Assembly (NCBI GenBank): GCA_947579665.1 | Contig: OX388350.1 | Span: 89,547,152 to 89,611,151 of the forward strand | Reading direction: 5' to 3' | DNA: 64,000 bases | Source: Sympetrum striolatum | Taxonomy: Eukaryota; Arthropoda; Insecta; Odonata; Libellulidae | In this document: positions 22,696 to 35,659 of the stretch, piece after piece | Position numbering within the stretch: the first letter of the stretch is position 1 | Layout: the number at the start of each line of letters is the position of its first letter | Made by a program: the position numbers and the translations under genes | Notes under the pieces: model-generated | The model's input: only the letters and a program-made list of their open reading frames with translations | Told to the model about the DNA's origin: nothing | Databases searched by the model: none

Positions 22696-23915
22696 TCGTG
22701 CGTGATAACAATACCTCACGTTTTGTAGTAAATTTATCTTTTAAGGAACATATTCGAGATGCGATAGAAAAAGCGAATAGAATGTTTTCCGCTTCTTTTA
22801 GTAAATCTTTAGATGAACGTGGAGCAGAGCGTATTTCAGTACGCCAAAGGCCCTCCAAAAAGGGCGTAAGTCAAAGCCGGACGATTACCGGTCGATATCT
22901 TTAACATCTATATTTTCTAAGGTTCTTGAACGCATTATTTGCGGTTTCTTAATCGTTTTCTCAGCGATAATGTTGCAATCACGCGCAGTCAACATGGTTT
23001 CCGTAATCATGCGAGAGCCAATTAGCACTCACGACATAATACGGGCAGCCCCATACTCCATCGGGCAGACCGATACTGTATTTTTGGAGTTCCTCAAGGC
23101 AGTGTTATCGGGCCAATCTTGTTTTTAATATACATAAACGATATAGAGGACAGTGTTAAGAGTCAAGTAAGCCTCTTCGCGGACGACCCCCTTATATGTA
23201 GACAAATTCTAAATGCGGAAGATTATCGATATTAAAGGCTGACCTGGATATTATTTCTAAATGGTGTGAGGATTGGCAACTCGGTTTAAATATTGAAAAA
23301 TGTGTGGCAATGAGCATGACCCGCTCCTCGAACATGAGCTTAATTGAAACTTCCTATCAGATCAGTGGCGCGTGATAAGAATCCGTTAGGCAGTATAAAT
23401 ACACAGGTGTCCTCTTCAGCAGTTCATTTAAATGCACATCCAGAACGTAGCTGTGTCAGCCGATAGGACTCTGAGGCTACGTAACCGTAGGTAAAAGAGG
23501 TAGCTTACTTTTCACTGGTTCGTCCACTACTTGAGAACTGTTCCGCAGTCCGCACGAGAAAGGTTTGATCTTGGAGCTAGAGAGCGAACAACGTGCTCGT
23601 TTCTTAAAGGGAGACTATAGATTCGATAGCGTCCGAAATGACCCTCGGATGGGAATCTCTTAAGAAAAGAAGAACTGAGGCAAAAATGATTCGACAAATT
23701 CTTTAACAGTGATTTACACGACGAAATACGCGACGTCGTGATCCCAACTCTTTGATTTTCGCAGCCAGACGACAAAAAGATTTTGAGATTCTAGCGAGAA
23801 CTGATGGCCTTTATCGTTTTTTTCCGGATAGTATAAGGTGCGCTGATTTGAAAATTATTTAGGTTGTTTGGTGTTCACACCCCCTGCCATACGCCTTAGT
23901 GCGGCTCGCGGAGTA
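22696..23915 (+). mobile_element. LINE (CR1/Jockey group), internally deleted
   Basis: Pieces in order on the + strand: a pre-RT linker, PISLTSIFSKVLERII (RT block 2), then after a deletion [32 protein letters not shown] (catalytic FADD) and ISKWCEDWQLGLNIEK. Frames shift between pieces. The 3' end at about 23880 (CCCCTGCCATACGC...GTGCGGCTCGC) matches the 3' ends at 47171 and 62025. Its 5' edge abuts the hAT element's target duplication. Confidence 0.85.
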
Positions 23916-24813
23916 CAAATGCCAATGTAAACCAATCTACGGATTGAAGGCTGAGGAAGAACAAGTTTGAGACTGGAATGAAAAATAAATCCCAGTGTAC
24001 ATCTATATACTAATATGTATATATTATGCATTCTTCAAGGAGTATTCAAAACATATTCTAGAAGTGTCATTAAGTTGAAATATTAATAGAGAGTTTCAAT
24101 TCGCTGGTAGCCGTGCTTATCCAGTGAAAACTGGAAAGACTTCTCCGGTGCTTATCTTGGTTCTGCGTAAGTAATGCTCGTGAAGTCCGTTTTTACCTCT
24201 TGCAGGTTTCATGTCATTTGCAATATTAATTTGGAAATAATGATCTTAAAAAGTCGTGACAAGTACCGAAAGAAAGAAAATTAAATAGAGATTTCGCATT
24301 TACTTAAATATAATTATTTTGCTTTTGTAATATTGTTTTTGAATTGAATTTACGAGAGCTATGACAAAATGAACGAATTGTTTTTTTAAATTTCATAGTA
24401 GTAAACATAGAGCCTGGCGACAATGGCGATTGTTGAATCCGAAGCGATTTCTCATTAGAATGGGGGTTTTAAAGTCCATTCTGAATTAATGGTAGCGATT
24501 TTTATGTCAGAATTCATGAAAAAGAGGCGATTCACTGTAATGCCAACATTTGCAATTTGTGGAAGGCACATAAATAGCCGGGACAAAATTACGGTCATTT
24601 TGGATTTTTTCGAAAACATTTTTAAGAAATATTGCGGCAGGAAAGAGATTCCGAAATAACACGGAAGTCCCAGAATTTTCTGTATTATGTCACCAGTAAA
24701 TGTCACCGAATGTGCTTGTGTTCAACCCCAGGTAGGTGCAAAATTCACCCATTTCAAATACATTGTGGCAAATATAGACCTTTTTTCCAATCCTTTACTG
24801 AAACAGCAAATTC

Positions 24814-24853
24814 TTTTCACGTCAGAGCGCTCACAATCACACACACACACACA

Positions 24854-24926
<73 letters not shown>

Positions 24927-25060
24927 ACAGACATCATTCCGAAATTGATCAAAACGTGCTCTAGGGACTCCAAAACATGTATTTCCGTTGAAATCTCGAA
25001 GTCGATTTTTTTCATGAAAACGCTACTTTCTTTATACTACGTATATGGAGAAAGTAAAAA
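24814..25060 (+). mobile_element. Family A TIR element, 3' end with CA tract
   Basis: It contains TTTTCACGTCAGAGCGC, a CA microsatellite (about 24838-24928), GACATCATTCCGAAA, AAAACATGTATTTCCGTTG and the end TATATGGAGAAAGTAAAAA. This is the same sequence as the right end of the copy at 50915-51958. 5' truncated. Confidence 0.75.
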
Positions 25061-25211
25061 GGTCCAGGGCTCTACACCAGGAGGCCATTTGGAACGTAGT
25101 GCGTACATTTACTGAAAAAGTAGAAATCTATGACTGGGAATGTGAACAGAAGTAATTAATATCTTCAATAAACACAGCCAAATTTGGAACACGGCTGTTA
25201 AGGAATTAGAG

Positions 25212-25586
25212 TAGTGGTTCCCAAATTGGGCAAATGCACCCCCTAGGGGAGCTGTAGTAATCCAAGGAGGCGTTTGATGTCAAGGCATTTTATTCCCGTT
25301 TGATCATATTTTCATTTCTAGTCAATATTACTGGGCTCTAGGCTGTTATTAAACATCGGATATAATGATTTGGTAGATGTTTTAAACATTGTACATTTTA
25401 TTTAGCTTTTTATTTATTCTTTGAACTTGGTCTTAGGGAAAATATTTTTTATAGAATTCGGTTGGGGACGGTGGCGTGGGAAGTAGGGGGCGGTGGTGTG
25501 GGAAGTAGGGGGCGGTGGTGTGGGAAGTAGGGGGCGGTGGTGTGGGAATTAGGGGGCGGTAGCATGAAAAAGTTTGGGAACCACTG
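25212..25586. mobile_element. hAT MITE, 375 bp, perfect 8-bp TSD
   Basis: The left end is TAGTGGTTCCCAAA and the right end (reverse complement) CAGTGGTTCCCAAA. Both sides carry AATTAGAG (25204-25211 and 25587-25594). Inside the right end, four tandem copies of a 22-bp unit (GGGGGCGGTGGTGTGGGAAG, then TA) occupy 25464-25551. The ends are like those of the larger hAT at 36172-39341, which is a likely source of transposase. Confidence 0.92.
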
Positions 25587-26139
25587 AATTAGAGGTATAA
25601 AATCTCCAATGGCCGTTTTTCCTCTTCACATTCCCCGGTATTCCGAGAAATCGAGGCAGGACGCCGTACTTTTTGAGAGCACTCAATACGTCTTTCGAAT
25701 TCAGTTCATTCTTCGTCAGGAGTAATTAGGTACAAAGCGATGCCGGTGTGGACTATTTATTGTTTAATGGTGGTATGAGGCGGGTTTTTTTGTGGTCCAG
25801 GTGTGTGAGAGGGTGGGGTAAGTTTGGGATGGCGTAGGAGGGCGCTGAGAAAAAGGTTCGGATTACTTGGTGAATTTACAAAAGAGGTGAGAAAGTTGGG
25901 ACGTGGTCGGCGTTCATCAGTTTCTCTTTGTTCTTGTGTATAGTAATGCTTTCGTCTAATTTGGATGATACGTGTACAGATTTTCTCAATTTTAAATTTT
26001 CCAAAGTGATTCTGTGATTGTTGTTATATATGTTGTGCCTCACTGGATCAAGTGATTATGTTTCAAATGGGCTATTCTAAATCTTTTCTTTAATTTTCTT
26101 TTGGTCTCTCGTGAATGCGCCCCACAAGTCCTTCTGTTC

Positions 26140-26690
26140 TGTATACTTTTCCCTATATCATTATTTCTCCTATTTTCTGATAAACCTCTTCATTTGTTAT
26201 TTTATCTTTCCAGCTAATCTTGAGCATCCTCCTGTTGCACCAGTTTTCAAAGGAACCAAGTCTCCTCCTTTCTTCTTTCCCCTCTGTCCATGTTTCACAC
26301 CCATATTGGGCAACACTCCATACGTGTGCTTTGAGTAGTCTCTTCCTCGTACACAACTCGATATTGTTTGAAGTAAAGAGGTGTTTTTTCTTGTTGAAAG
26401 CTATCTTTGCTGGTCTTATTATTATCTCCCTTTTACTTCTTTAGTTATTATGCTTTCCAAATAAGTAAATTCATCGATCGCTTCCGTTGTTTCCTCATTC
26501 AATGTTATGGTGAAATTATCGTTTCTTTGTCTGTCAGCTTTGTTACGTACCATTATTTTAGTTTTAGTTTCATTTATCTTCTTATCGTATTCCTTCCCCA
26601 TCATATTTTCCATCATTTTTAGTATGGTCTCCAGATCCCCTGCACTTTCCGCCATCACAACAATATCATTTGCAATATAATGCTGTACTT
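26140..26690 (-). mobile_element. RTE-like LINE RT C-terminal fragment
   Basis: Minus-strand frames read KINETKTKIMVRNKA, then EAIDEFTYLESIIT, and in another frame LLKAHVWSVAQYGCETW, then FENWCNRRMLKISWKDKITN. This order (K.KTK.MV, F.YL.S.I, W...YG.E.W, W..RRMLKI.W.D...N) is typical of the RT C-terminal half of RTE-like non-LTR elements. The polymerase motifs are missing and the frames are broken. Confidence 0.85.
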
Positions 26691-26830
26691 ACAGTAAATT
26701 TCGTTTGTTTCAATAGCACTCGTGATGAGTGAGTATGTATATGCTATACTTTATATATAGAATGAGTATGCCAATTGTCAATCGCTTCCCTGCCTCATTG
26801 ACGAATTTCTTTGTTATTTTTGACTTAATA

Positions 26831-29520
26831 AATTCGATGTAATTGGTATGTCTGAGACATGGCTACATCAGAATATCTCTGATTATTTTGTTAAATTTGA
26901 TGATTTCTCTTTATTGCGCTGTCATAGAAATTTGTAAGACCGGAAGTGGTGTTGATGTTTTCGTTCCTCGCAGTATCAGTTTTAATATTATTGCAACTTC
27001 ATCCACTGTTTATAGTCACTCTCCTGAATACTAAATCATAGAGATACATGGCTACAACTCCCCTAAAGTACTAATTTGTACCGTATACCGCCCTCCTAAA
27101 AGAGCTCTTCTTTCGGAATTTGAAGATATTCTTTTGCAGTTAAGCTTGAATTACAAGAACGTATTTATTGCTGGAGATTTGACCAGGGATACCTACAATA
27201 GTAAATACTTACGGAATTCCCATAATGTCCCTTTTAATCCCACTCATAACACCGTGCTTAGTCACACATGTGTAGATTTCTTCATTGTCGATAACACTGG
27301 TAAAGTGTTGTCTAGTTCCAAAGAGCCCTTCCGCGCATCATATAATCCTAATTACCTACTGGTACATTCATTTGAAAACTCCTGTGCAGGTCTTTACTTG
27401 CAGAGATCTTAATGCCATTGACTCGGTGCTCAGCCGATCTTATTGATATGGTTAGCGGTTTCTCAGCCAAATTCCATTGACTCTCTGGTTAACACCTTTT
27501 CTGGTTACCTCCTCAGTTGTATTGATAAATACTTCCGTTCATATCGCCCGTCCCATGGCTTACTGGACATATTTAAATGGAAATTAAAGATAGAAATATG
27601 ACTCGTCGTGCCTTTATCAGAATTAGGCTTCCTGATATCTATGATAAATACAAGGCTATGAGAAACTCTGTTAATCATTTAGTTAAAGTAGCTAAGTGCT
27701 TACACTACTCTCAAAGATTGTCACTCAAATCAAATTCTAATTCCATTTGGAGCGAGTTGAGGAAACTCGGTTAATTAAAACAACAAGATGTTCCTATTGC
27801 TTCCAATATTTCTGTTGACGATTTTAATGAATATTTTCTGTGTTCTTCGATCCTTGTTGACCAATTTAACTTAGTTCCTACCGATCGTGTGATTTGACGA
27901 CAGTCATTTTTACTTTCACTATGTTACGCCGATGGAGCTGAACGCGTATATTTCTCATTCCGAATCCATGGGTTTTGATTGTAATTCTCCTCTCTATGTT
28001 AAGAAATTCCTTCCTCAGATACAACCAGTAATACTTAGTAATTAATCTTTGATGAATTCGGTTCTCCCGTCGAAAAGGAAGCTAACTATAGTCCGCCCTA
28101 TAAGGAAAGTTAAAAATCCGACTACCACTGTAGGCCTATTTCAATTCTCCATTACCTCTTAAAATGCTTGGAAAAAATAGTTCAAAAACAGGTTACAGAT
28201 TTTCTTGACTTACGAAACGCATGTGATCCTTATCAGTCTGGTTTTAGGAAAGGCTTTAGTACTCAGACGGCCTTAGTACGGGTTACTGGTTATATTAGAT
28301 CTGCTATAGATAAGGGAATGGCTACAATTTTAGTTTTATTAGATTTCAGTGATGCTTTTCATCGTGTTAACCATGCTTTACTGTTGAATAAAATGAAAAG
28401 TTTACACTTTTCCTGTAGTGCCTTAAACTGGTATAAATCATATTTAACAGGGCGACAGCAGTCTGTGAAGGTATCTGATAAAAATTTGTCCTCATGGTTA
28501 CCTGTTACTAGTGGCGTCTCACAAGGCTCTGTTCTTGGACCACTGTTGTTTTCTTTGTATATTAGAGATCTTCCAGGAAATATAAAAAATACAAATACAT
28601 GTTGTATGCTGATGATCTACAGATACATTGCCAATGTCGCGTAGATGATCTTTCTTGTTGATAACACAGAGAAAGTCAATTCTGACATCGATAATTTCTC
28701 TAACTGGACGAATAATTACAACTTTATGCTCAGTAGCGGAAAAACTAAAGCCATTATAATAGGAAACTCTCGTCGTGTAAGTCGTCTTGATCTTGACCAG
28801 GTCCCTAAAATAACTGTTAGCGATACTGAAATTGTTTACACCAATACTGTCCTCAATCTTGGCATCCTCATGAATTCCAATCTCTCTTGGTGCGATCATG
28901 TGTCTTTTATCTCCAATAAAGTAAATTCAATATTATACCATTAAAATTGCAGAAACATCTTCTTCCTGCACATATCCATAAAACTCTAGTCATTACTGTT
29001 GTTTTTCCTTCCATCGATTACTGCTGCACGGTCTACAACGACGGTCAAACTGGACACTAAGCGGTTAATTAATAGCTGTGTTCGATATTTATGCGATGTG
29101 AAGAGGTATGAGCATTTAAGCCCTTATCTATAAACTCTATGCTGGCTGACAGCTTCGAAAAGAAGAAAATCCTTTATCGGACTTCTCTTGTTTACTATTA
29201 TGAATAACAGAAAGCCTTTGTATTTGCTTCATGATTTCACTCATCCTCTCCCGTCCTGATCTAACCCGTACCTTTCAAATTCCGTCACATAGATCACATA
29301 CCTTCCACAAATCATTTGCAGTATCTGCCATAATTTCTGGAATTCCCTGCCAACTACAATCCGTGATGCAAGAACCATAAATTGATTTAAAATGTTATTG
29401 TTTGATTATTTATTTAATCTAGAATGTTTAATATTTCCTTGTATCGACTGCTATGACTCCATTACTGTTGTCCTTAGGCGGCTTGCCACCGCAAAATTTA
29501 TTTAATTTAATTAATTTATT
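26831..29520 (+). mobile_element. LINE with endonuclease and RT domains, decayed
   Basis: Near-full-length ORF2 in broken frames. Endonuclease: FDVIGMSETWL (26833), ICTVYRPPKRA (27078) and VFIAGDL (27160, usual GDFN altered). RT: RPISILHYLLKCLEKIV (28135), FRKGFSTQTALVRV, ILVLLDFSDAFHRVNH (28335), [17 protein letters not shown] and YADDLQIHC (28608, shifted by one frame), then LGILMNSNLSWCDHV. The 3' end is AT-rich with TTTAATTTAATTAATTTATT near 29500. The domain order fits the CR1/Jockey group. At least three stops or shifts make it inactive. Confidence 0.9.
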
Positions 29521-29899
29521 TAATTCGTTTTAATATTTCATAATTTATTCATTTCCGCCTGTATTTTCGCAAATTTATAAACTTTAGGGATCGGTCGGCA
29601 GTGGTTAATATTATCCAATTTCGGAAAAAGTTTGCATGCGAGATCCCCATATCAGTAAACAACATACCCGCATTGCGAAAATTTGATCTGGAAAAAGAAC
29701 GTTTTTTCGGCCCAGCCTAATATACATATTATATTCGGCCCATCATAGCAGAAGATACCTGAAATTAAGTGGTCAGGTGGAGGCCTCACGCTCAGCTAAT
29801 GTTTTGGTGAATTGAATCGTGCGAGAGAGGGGCTTCACTCATTTCGTCCCCAACTCTTAACGAAAATTTAATCGATGTTTTCTCGTGAGACAGCCTGAG

Positions 29900-30990
29900 A
29901 TATTCACCGATCTCAAGGTGTTTCTGGGCATTAGTGACCATCAGGGGATGTACGTGGACATACTTGGGAAGCATTGCCACTACTTCGAACCGTACTAAAA
30001 AGGCTAATATCGATGCGTTTCAAATTCTTTTGGGGGAGAGATACAATGAATGGGCAGATAGAGGGGAATCCGTTGAAGAAGTATGGAATAATTTTGAGTT
30101 TATCCTAAGTTCCGCTCTTAATTCTTGTGTGCCAACGAAGCTTATAAAAGAAAATGGCGATCCTGAATATTACAATAAGAAAATTAAACTACTTAAGATT
30201 AAGGCGCGTAAGCTACGTAAAACGAGAGTGCTTGGCTGAAGATAAATTCTAAATATAAAAAGATCCGTAAAGTTCTAAATAATGAGAAGCCCAAAATTAC
30301 TTCTTGGAAAACATTCTCTCCGGTAAAAATAACAACCATTTTTATAGCTATATGCGAAAGCGGAACAAACCTAAAAGGTACATTCAAATACTAATAGGTA
30401 GGAACGGGGAAGAATATAATAACGATAGTGGCTCAGGAATTGAACATTTTTCAAATATATTTCCGCCTAAGGAAACGGAGAGCAGATAGTGGATCAAATG
30501 AACCACTGGAAGAAGGAAATCAAAACCTGCGGTTCAACGTAGGCTTTAACGATATTCTATTAAGGATAACGAATTAGTTCACTTAGGAGTGCAAAGTCAG
30601 TCGGACAGGGGGATCCACTACAAATTGAAGAACGATATATAGTTAATTATGTACACAGAGTATTCACGATTACATTTAAACTACGGTGAAATTACGCAAA
30701 ACTGTAAATCCCCTTCAGTTTTGCCGAATTATAAAGGAGGAAACAAATAATGGCGGATAACTACATGCCAATAAATCTTACGAGTGTTGTACATAAGCTC
30801 TTCGAAAAACTTGTAGCTGATTACATACGGAAGGTTTTGGACAATGAGTTCTGGATATCCTATTTTCAGTCCGGATTCAGGGCACTCTTGAGAATCCCTG
30901 CTTAAATCGAGACCTGGTGGAAGCTTACGATTCATCAGAACAAGTAGATGCAGTACTAATTGACTTATCAAAAGCATTTATTTATTCTTA
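29900..30990 (+). mobile_element. LINE fragment: endonuclease end, linker, RT start
   Basis: It starts with GISDHQGMYVDILG (endonuclease SDH motif), then a linker (FQILLGERYNEW, VPTKLIKENGD, FYSYMRKRNKPKRYIQ), then INLTSVVHKLFEKLVADYI and DAVLIDLSKAF (RT). It stops abruptly at about 30990. The linker is repeated in inverted orientation at 32150-32345, so the two LINEs are the same family facing each other. Confidence 0.85.
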
Positions 30991-31189
30991 AAAACTACGG
31001 ATGGGCACCAGGGCCAGGCGGTAGTCATTCCTGTGGGGGGAGGGAAAAATTGAATAATCTGCCTGGTATTCACCATAGTCGGGAGGAAAACCCCCCCAAA
31101 ACCTCCCGAAGGCAGTATGTATGTTTGCATATAATTACAAAATTTACTGCAATATTACAGTATTAAAAAAATACAATAATACCAAAACA

Positions 31190-32345
31190 AAATCAAGTAA
31201 CCCTTTTAATTTCATTCATCAAAACATTGTAGGAAGGGGGAAAACGTTCTAAAATTATTCCATTCAACTATTTCTCAATTAATACATGAATATTTACAAA
31301 CATCTGTTCTCTGTTTAAGCGACTTTGTGATTGTGGTCGTTTCTCCCGAGGTAATCCCTGAGTCTATTGTTTAATTCTTTCAACAAAGGCTTTCCAGTAA
31401 TAGTTGTGTATAAATTCCCTAACCTTTTTACTTGACGTCTATATTCTAATTTAAAGTTCTTCAACCATTGCAGTGACGCTATCTGTCTTCCCATATCAAC
31501 ACGAATCTTGCTGCTCTCCTTTGCACTTTCTCTAATTTGTCTGTTAGTTCTTTTTGTTGTGGATCCCAAATGCTAACTCTAACTGCTAATGCCAACTCAA
31601 GTCTAACAAGTGTTAAGTATGCCTTAACTTCCCTTCGGCACTTCCTAAGGTTTCTGATTAAGAAATTAAGGGTTCGCCTTGCTCTCGATATGAATGGCCC
31701 ATTTTAAATTATCATTGAAGGTGATACCTAGAATGTCCTTTTCAGTTGGCACAAATGAGTCTCCTAAGTTATAATGGATTTTAAATTTATTTCGGTTGAA
31801 ATTAATTAGTTTACTTTTGGTAGGATTACATTTTAATTTTTTTAAGAAGCCACGCGTTTAATTCCGTAAGATCATCCTGTAATGCGGTGCAGACTCCAAG
31901 GTTTTTTATTGCTCGTTAAATAATACAGTCGTCGGCAAACAAACGAATGTTCGATTTAAGGATTTTTGGCAAATAATTGATATAAATTAAAAATAATAAT
32001 GGCCCCAGCACACTTCCCTGAGGAGCGCCTTAAGTTACATTTGCAGCTTGTGATATTTGTTAACCGATTCTCACATTTATTGTTCTATCACTCAGAAATT
32101 AATTTATTAATTTGACTGTTCTTGGATAGTTATCAATTTTAAGTTGCTTAATGTTCATATTGTAATATTCAGGATTTTGCTATTCTCTTTTATACGTTTC
32201 ACTGGAACGCAAGAACCAACCTTGGAATGAACTTCAAATTATTCCATACCTCGGCAACCCTCTTCTTATCCATTCATTGTATCTCTCCCCCAAAAACGCA
32301 ACGATATTAGCCTACTTGTACTGGTATACAACTGTTAGAAGGAGT
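31190..32345 (-). mobile_element. LINE fragment, inverted partner of 29900-30990
   Basis: On the minus strand: the linker piece (32150-32345), a deletion, [20 protein letters not shown] (about 32030), IRLFADDC (about 31935), and a C-terminal frame at 31315-31569 with MGRQIASLQWLKNFKLEYRR. 3'-terminal copies of the same family lie at 1-165 and 48686-48935. Multiple frame breaks. Confidence 0.85.
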
Positions 32346-32399
32346 GGCAACGCTTTTACTCATATGCTACGGACGTATTTTGTGTATTCGAATTTTTCA

Positions 32400-32710
32400 G
32401 ATCCTCGATATTAACTTTCTTTTAAGAAGATGTAGGTTAGCATGAAATATTTTATTCTCTGCCTGTTTTCACTCCGTTACACAAATGCTTATTTTGTTTT
32501 CCTTATCGATTAGGTTACATAGGTATATAAAGTTAAATACTCTTTGTAATATTTTTCCCCAAGCACCAAATCTATCAATTTTCTCCTTGACTCTGATTCT
32601 AACATGACCATATATTTGGTTTTTCTTTCATTCACCGTCAGCCCTATCTGTTCTGCTACTGATTCCAATTTTACCTCTATTTATGTATTTGGTGTTCTTC
32701 TATTTCGACT
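32400..32710 (-). mobile_element. RTE-like LINE scrap
   Basis: A minus-strand frame reads KLESVAEQIGLTVNERKTKY, then MVMLES, and further on IDKENKISI. This is a decayed form of the RTE-type segment 'IGL.IN..KTK.M'. Short and broken. Confidence 0.55.
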
Positions 32711-34884
32711 ATACCATCAGCTTAATCGCATATCTGACTGGTCTTAGTGTACCTCGATTGTTTCTTACTAGACAGAGCTTTATGCTTAGGAGGGTGTAAT
32801 TTTTTGATCCTCTACTTTGTAAAATTTCTGTCATTTTGTATGTTGTATTGTTCGATTTATTCAAGTATTTCCTTCATCATTTGTTTCTTCTCTCTCTCGT
32901 GTTAGCTTCCCTTCCCTTTTCCCGGTATTCTTCATGTCTCTCTTTGGATCATTACGGATACCGGTTGCTTTATTCACCAAAAACAATTCAGGAGACGGCA
33001 TTTGTCTTTACTGTCTTGCGCAAAATCGTTTAATTATTAAAAAATGAGTAAAGATCGTCACGAAGAGGTCCATTTCAATTGAGAGACTGCGAAGAATTTG
33101 ATGACCACAGGATTCGCGGAGTCCTTAGTACATTTTCGCGACACTAAATGATTAAGATGCAGTTGGAATTTTAAATTTGATACAAAGTAATTTCTGAAGG
33201 CATTCAGTTTCGAATGATCACTTGGATGTGGCAGAAATAAGGAAATGAGAAATAAATGAAAGAATGTCAATGAGCTATACCAATATGTTGGGTGGCCTTC
33301 AGTATTGCCGAATATGTGCAACTTGTAACAATCAATAACCGTCGAACGCCTGTTAGATGACACAAACAAAGCACTTAAGTAAAAAAGGAGGAAACGCGTG
33401 ATTGGTGACGTTTTCCGGTGGATCAGTTCCGATCGAAAACGGGACCTCATTCTCGAATGCTCACTCGACTTCGCTATAGCCGTTTCAACATTTGCCCTCT
33501 CCAGCAATGAGCGGAATCGAAAATGTTCATCGTTGAAACGTATTTGTTCCCGGAAGAGTCTTCCAAGGGATGCGGAGGGATCGAAGGGAGAAATGAATGG
33601 GAAAACGATGGGAAGAGTGTTGTAGAGAATGGGAATCTTAATTTGGCCCAAAACAGGAAAGAAAGTGCCTGAGAAGGTCTGAGAAGATAAAATTAAGACG
33701 GAAAAATTTGGACGGTTATACAAAAAGAATTTGAAAATTAATTGACGAAAGAGAGTTAAATAATATGTTGTTTGGAGGGAGAGAAACGAATTCATGTTTC
33801 ACATAGTGTGGCAAGAGATGCAATTATCATGTTGGCAGCTCTGGTGTGCGCACGGGTATCGATTGGTCGGCGGAGACGAACTGCTTTCGGTGAAATTGCG
33901 GATTGTATTTTCGCTCTCCCGTTAAGAATTTAATTTTAATCGATTATTACGCCGATATAATAAAATTTATAATTTAATCGTGCTATAAATATATAATTAT
34001 CAGGCGTAGCAGATTTTAACGCTAAAATGTAAACGAAATATTAAAAAGAAACACGATTCTGTTACTTCATTAGAATAATGAATAGCTTTAAACAACGGCT
34101 TCTTGGACTCCATTTTAACTGTAATGTAAGCGATTTGCTAAATCGAATTTATGAAACATTATGTAACGTTTTAGACTCCAACTGATGAAATTTCTTTTTA
34201 CACCTAGTTATTACTCAAACAAAATCTCTAACATCTTCAATTTCTCTTCCTGCTCTTAAAATATTGACGTTTCATCACCTCCTGTCTAAATGACTCACAA
34301 ATAGAATAAATTACAGGACAAACTTACTCATCATCCCATTTAGCTGCAGTCATTTCACGTTAAAATTTCGTACTTATACAATAGTTTTTTTACTTAAAAA
34401 GAGGCACATCTTCAACTGATCTCAGGAGTGTCAGAATGTATCAAATATTATTATTTTCACATCTTCGGTATCCTGTGAGTATTTTCAATCGACTTGAGGC
34501 AAACCTGTCTTATTGAATTAGGATGAGAAGCGCTTAGAAAATGAAGTATCTGATACAAAAGGATGCTGAGCTGATGATTTTTCCTTTTCGCAAGAATCTC
34601 TCTAAAACGATTTAGATATCATTAAAAGGTAGAGCGAAAAATGGCGATGAGATCAATAGTAGTTTATTGTTTTCCAAATTACCTTTGGTTCGAGAGCCGA
34701 TAACATTCCTCTGTACATTACAAATGGGGATAACCGAATGTTATTTTAGGATCTTCCCGGTTTGATTTCGACTTCAAATATTGGATTAAATAAGTTTTCT
34801 CCTGCCATTAATGTTTATATAGATCTTTTCACATGAGCTGTTAATATGATTAGCAAGAATTTAACATAAAAAAGGCAGGCTGTT

Positions 34885-35475
34885 AGACTTCGCATCGACA
34901 AGAAGATAGCGAATTGAATTTGGGGATTCTATGGCGCCCAGCCGGACCGCGCTACGCTTACGAAAAATCAACCGCAATCCCAGGATAGTAGGTGAATTGA
35001 AGCAGTTACTTCAGATTCCATATCTAGAAGCCTTGTCAATTGACGTGTTATAAGACACTTGATAGTCCATCGCCGTTTACCTAGTTATTTTTCTTACTTT
35101 GTCGAAATTTGGCGGAAAAAGGGGTCCACTATTTTGTTACTTTTAATATGCAAAGACCCATCCTTGAGCGCCAAAACTTCGAAGAATCGAGAGATAAAGA
35201 GTTATACTAGATTGCTGCATCGTCCAAAAGTTTCTTCCGAAAGTCTCTATAAATCAACAAACTTGAATGTTTCTCCGAAATATCCGAGAGACTAATTTTC
35301 TGTGAAAATATCTCAAGTTTGACGCCCTCTATCTTTTTGGCACCTGGCAATATTTAAAAACGGCAAACGGAAACATAAAATTCAATTATTTTTCAATAAC
35401 TATGCGAAGTTCCGTACTAAATAAAACCATTTTGGACCCGATGCCCGGGTTTTTTTCGATTTCAGTCCACTGTAC
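34885..35475 (+). mobile_element. Family C TIR element, long copy
   Basis: It aligns over about 580 bp with the reverse complement of 9707-10270 and, over its right half, with 19608-19920. The right end is TTTTTTCGATTTCAGTCCAC, then TG (35473), complementary to the CAGTGGGTTGAAATCGA left end of the 19.6-kb copy. No ORF with a transposase motif. Confidence 0.65.
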
Positions 35476-35659
35476 GTCAGTAGCTAAAATAATTCGAGTT
35501 AAAAGTGATCCACAGAAAGGGTGATTGCTTACTTTTGATTGAAACAGCAGCTTAAGTACTGAGAGTTAATAATTATATCACAAGCAATCAAATCGCGCTA
35601 ACGACCATCCACACCGGAAAAATGACTCTCTCTGACCGTCTATTTACGTGTCTTGGAAT

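Noticed and set aside
24687..25115. Thr/His-rich and Cys/Val-rich ORFs over the CA tract
   Set aside because: They are translations of a CA microsatellite within a family A element.
33058..33795. 245-codon minus-strand ORF, the longest in the giant intron
   Set aside because: The strand read is pyrimidine-rich, which depletes stop codons. The product is F/L/S-rich with no domain, and the surrounding DNA shows no splice or promoter context.
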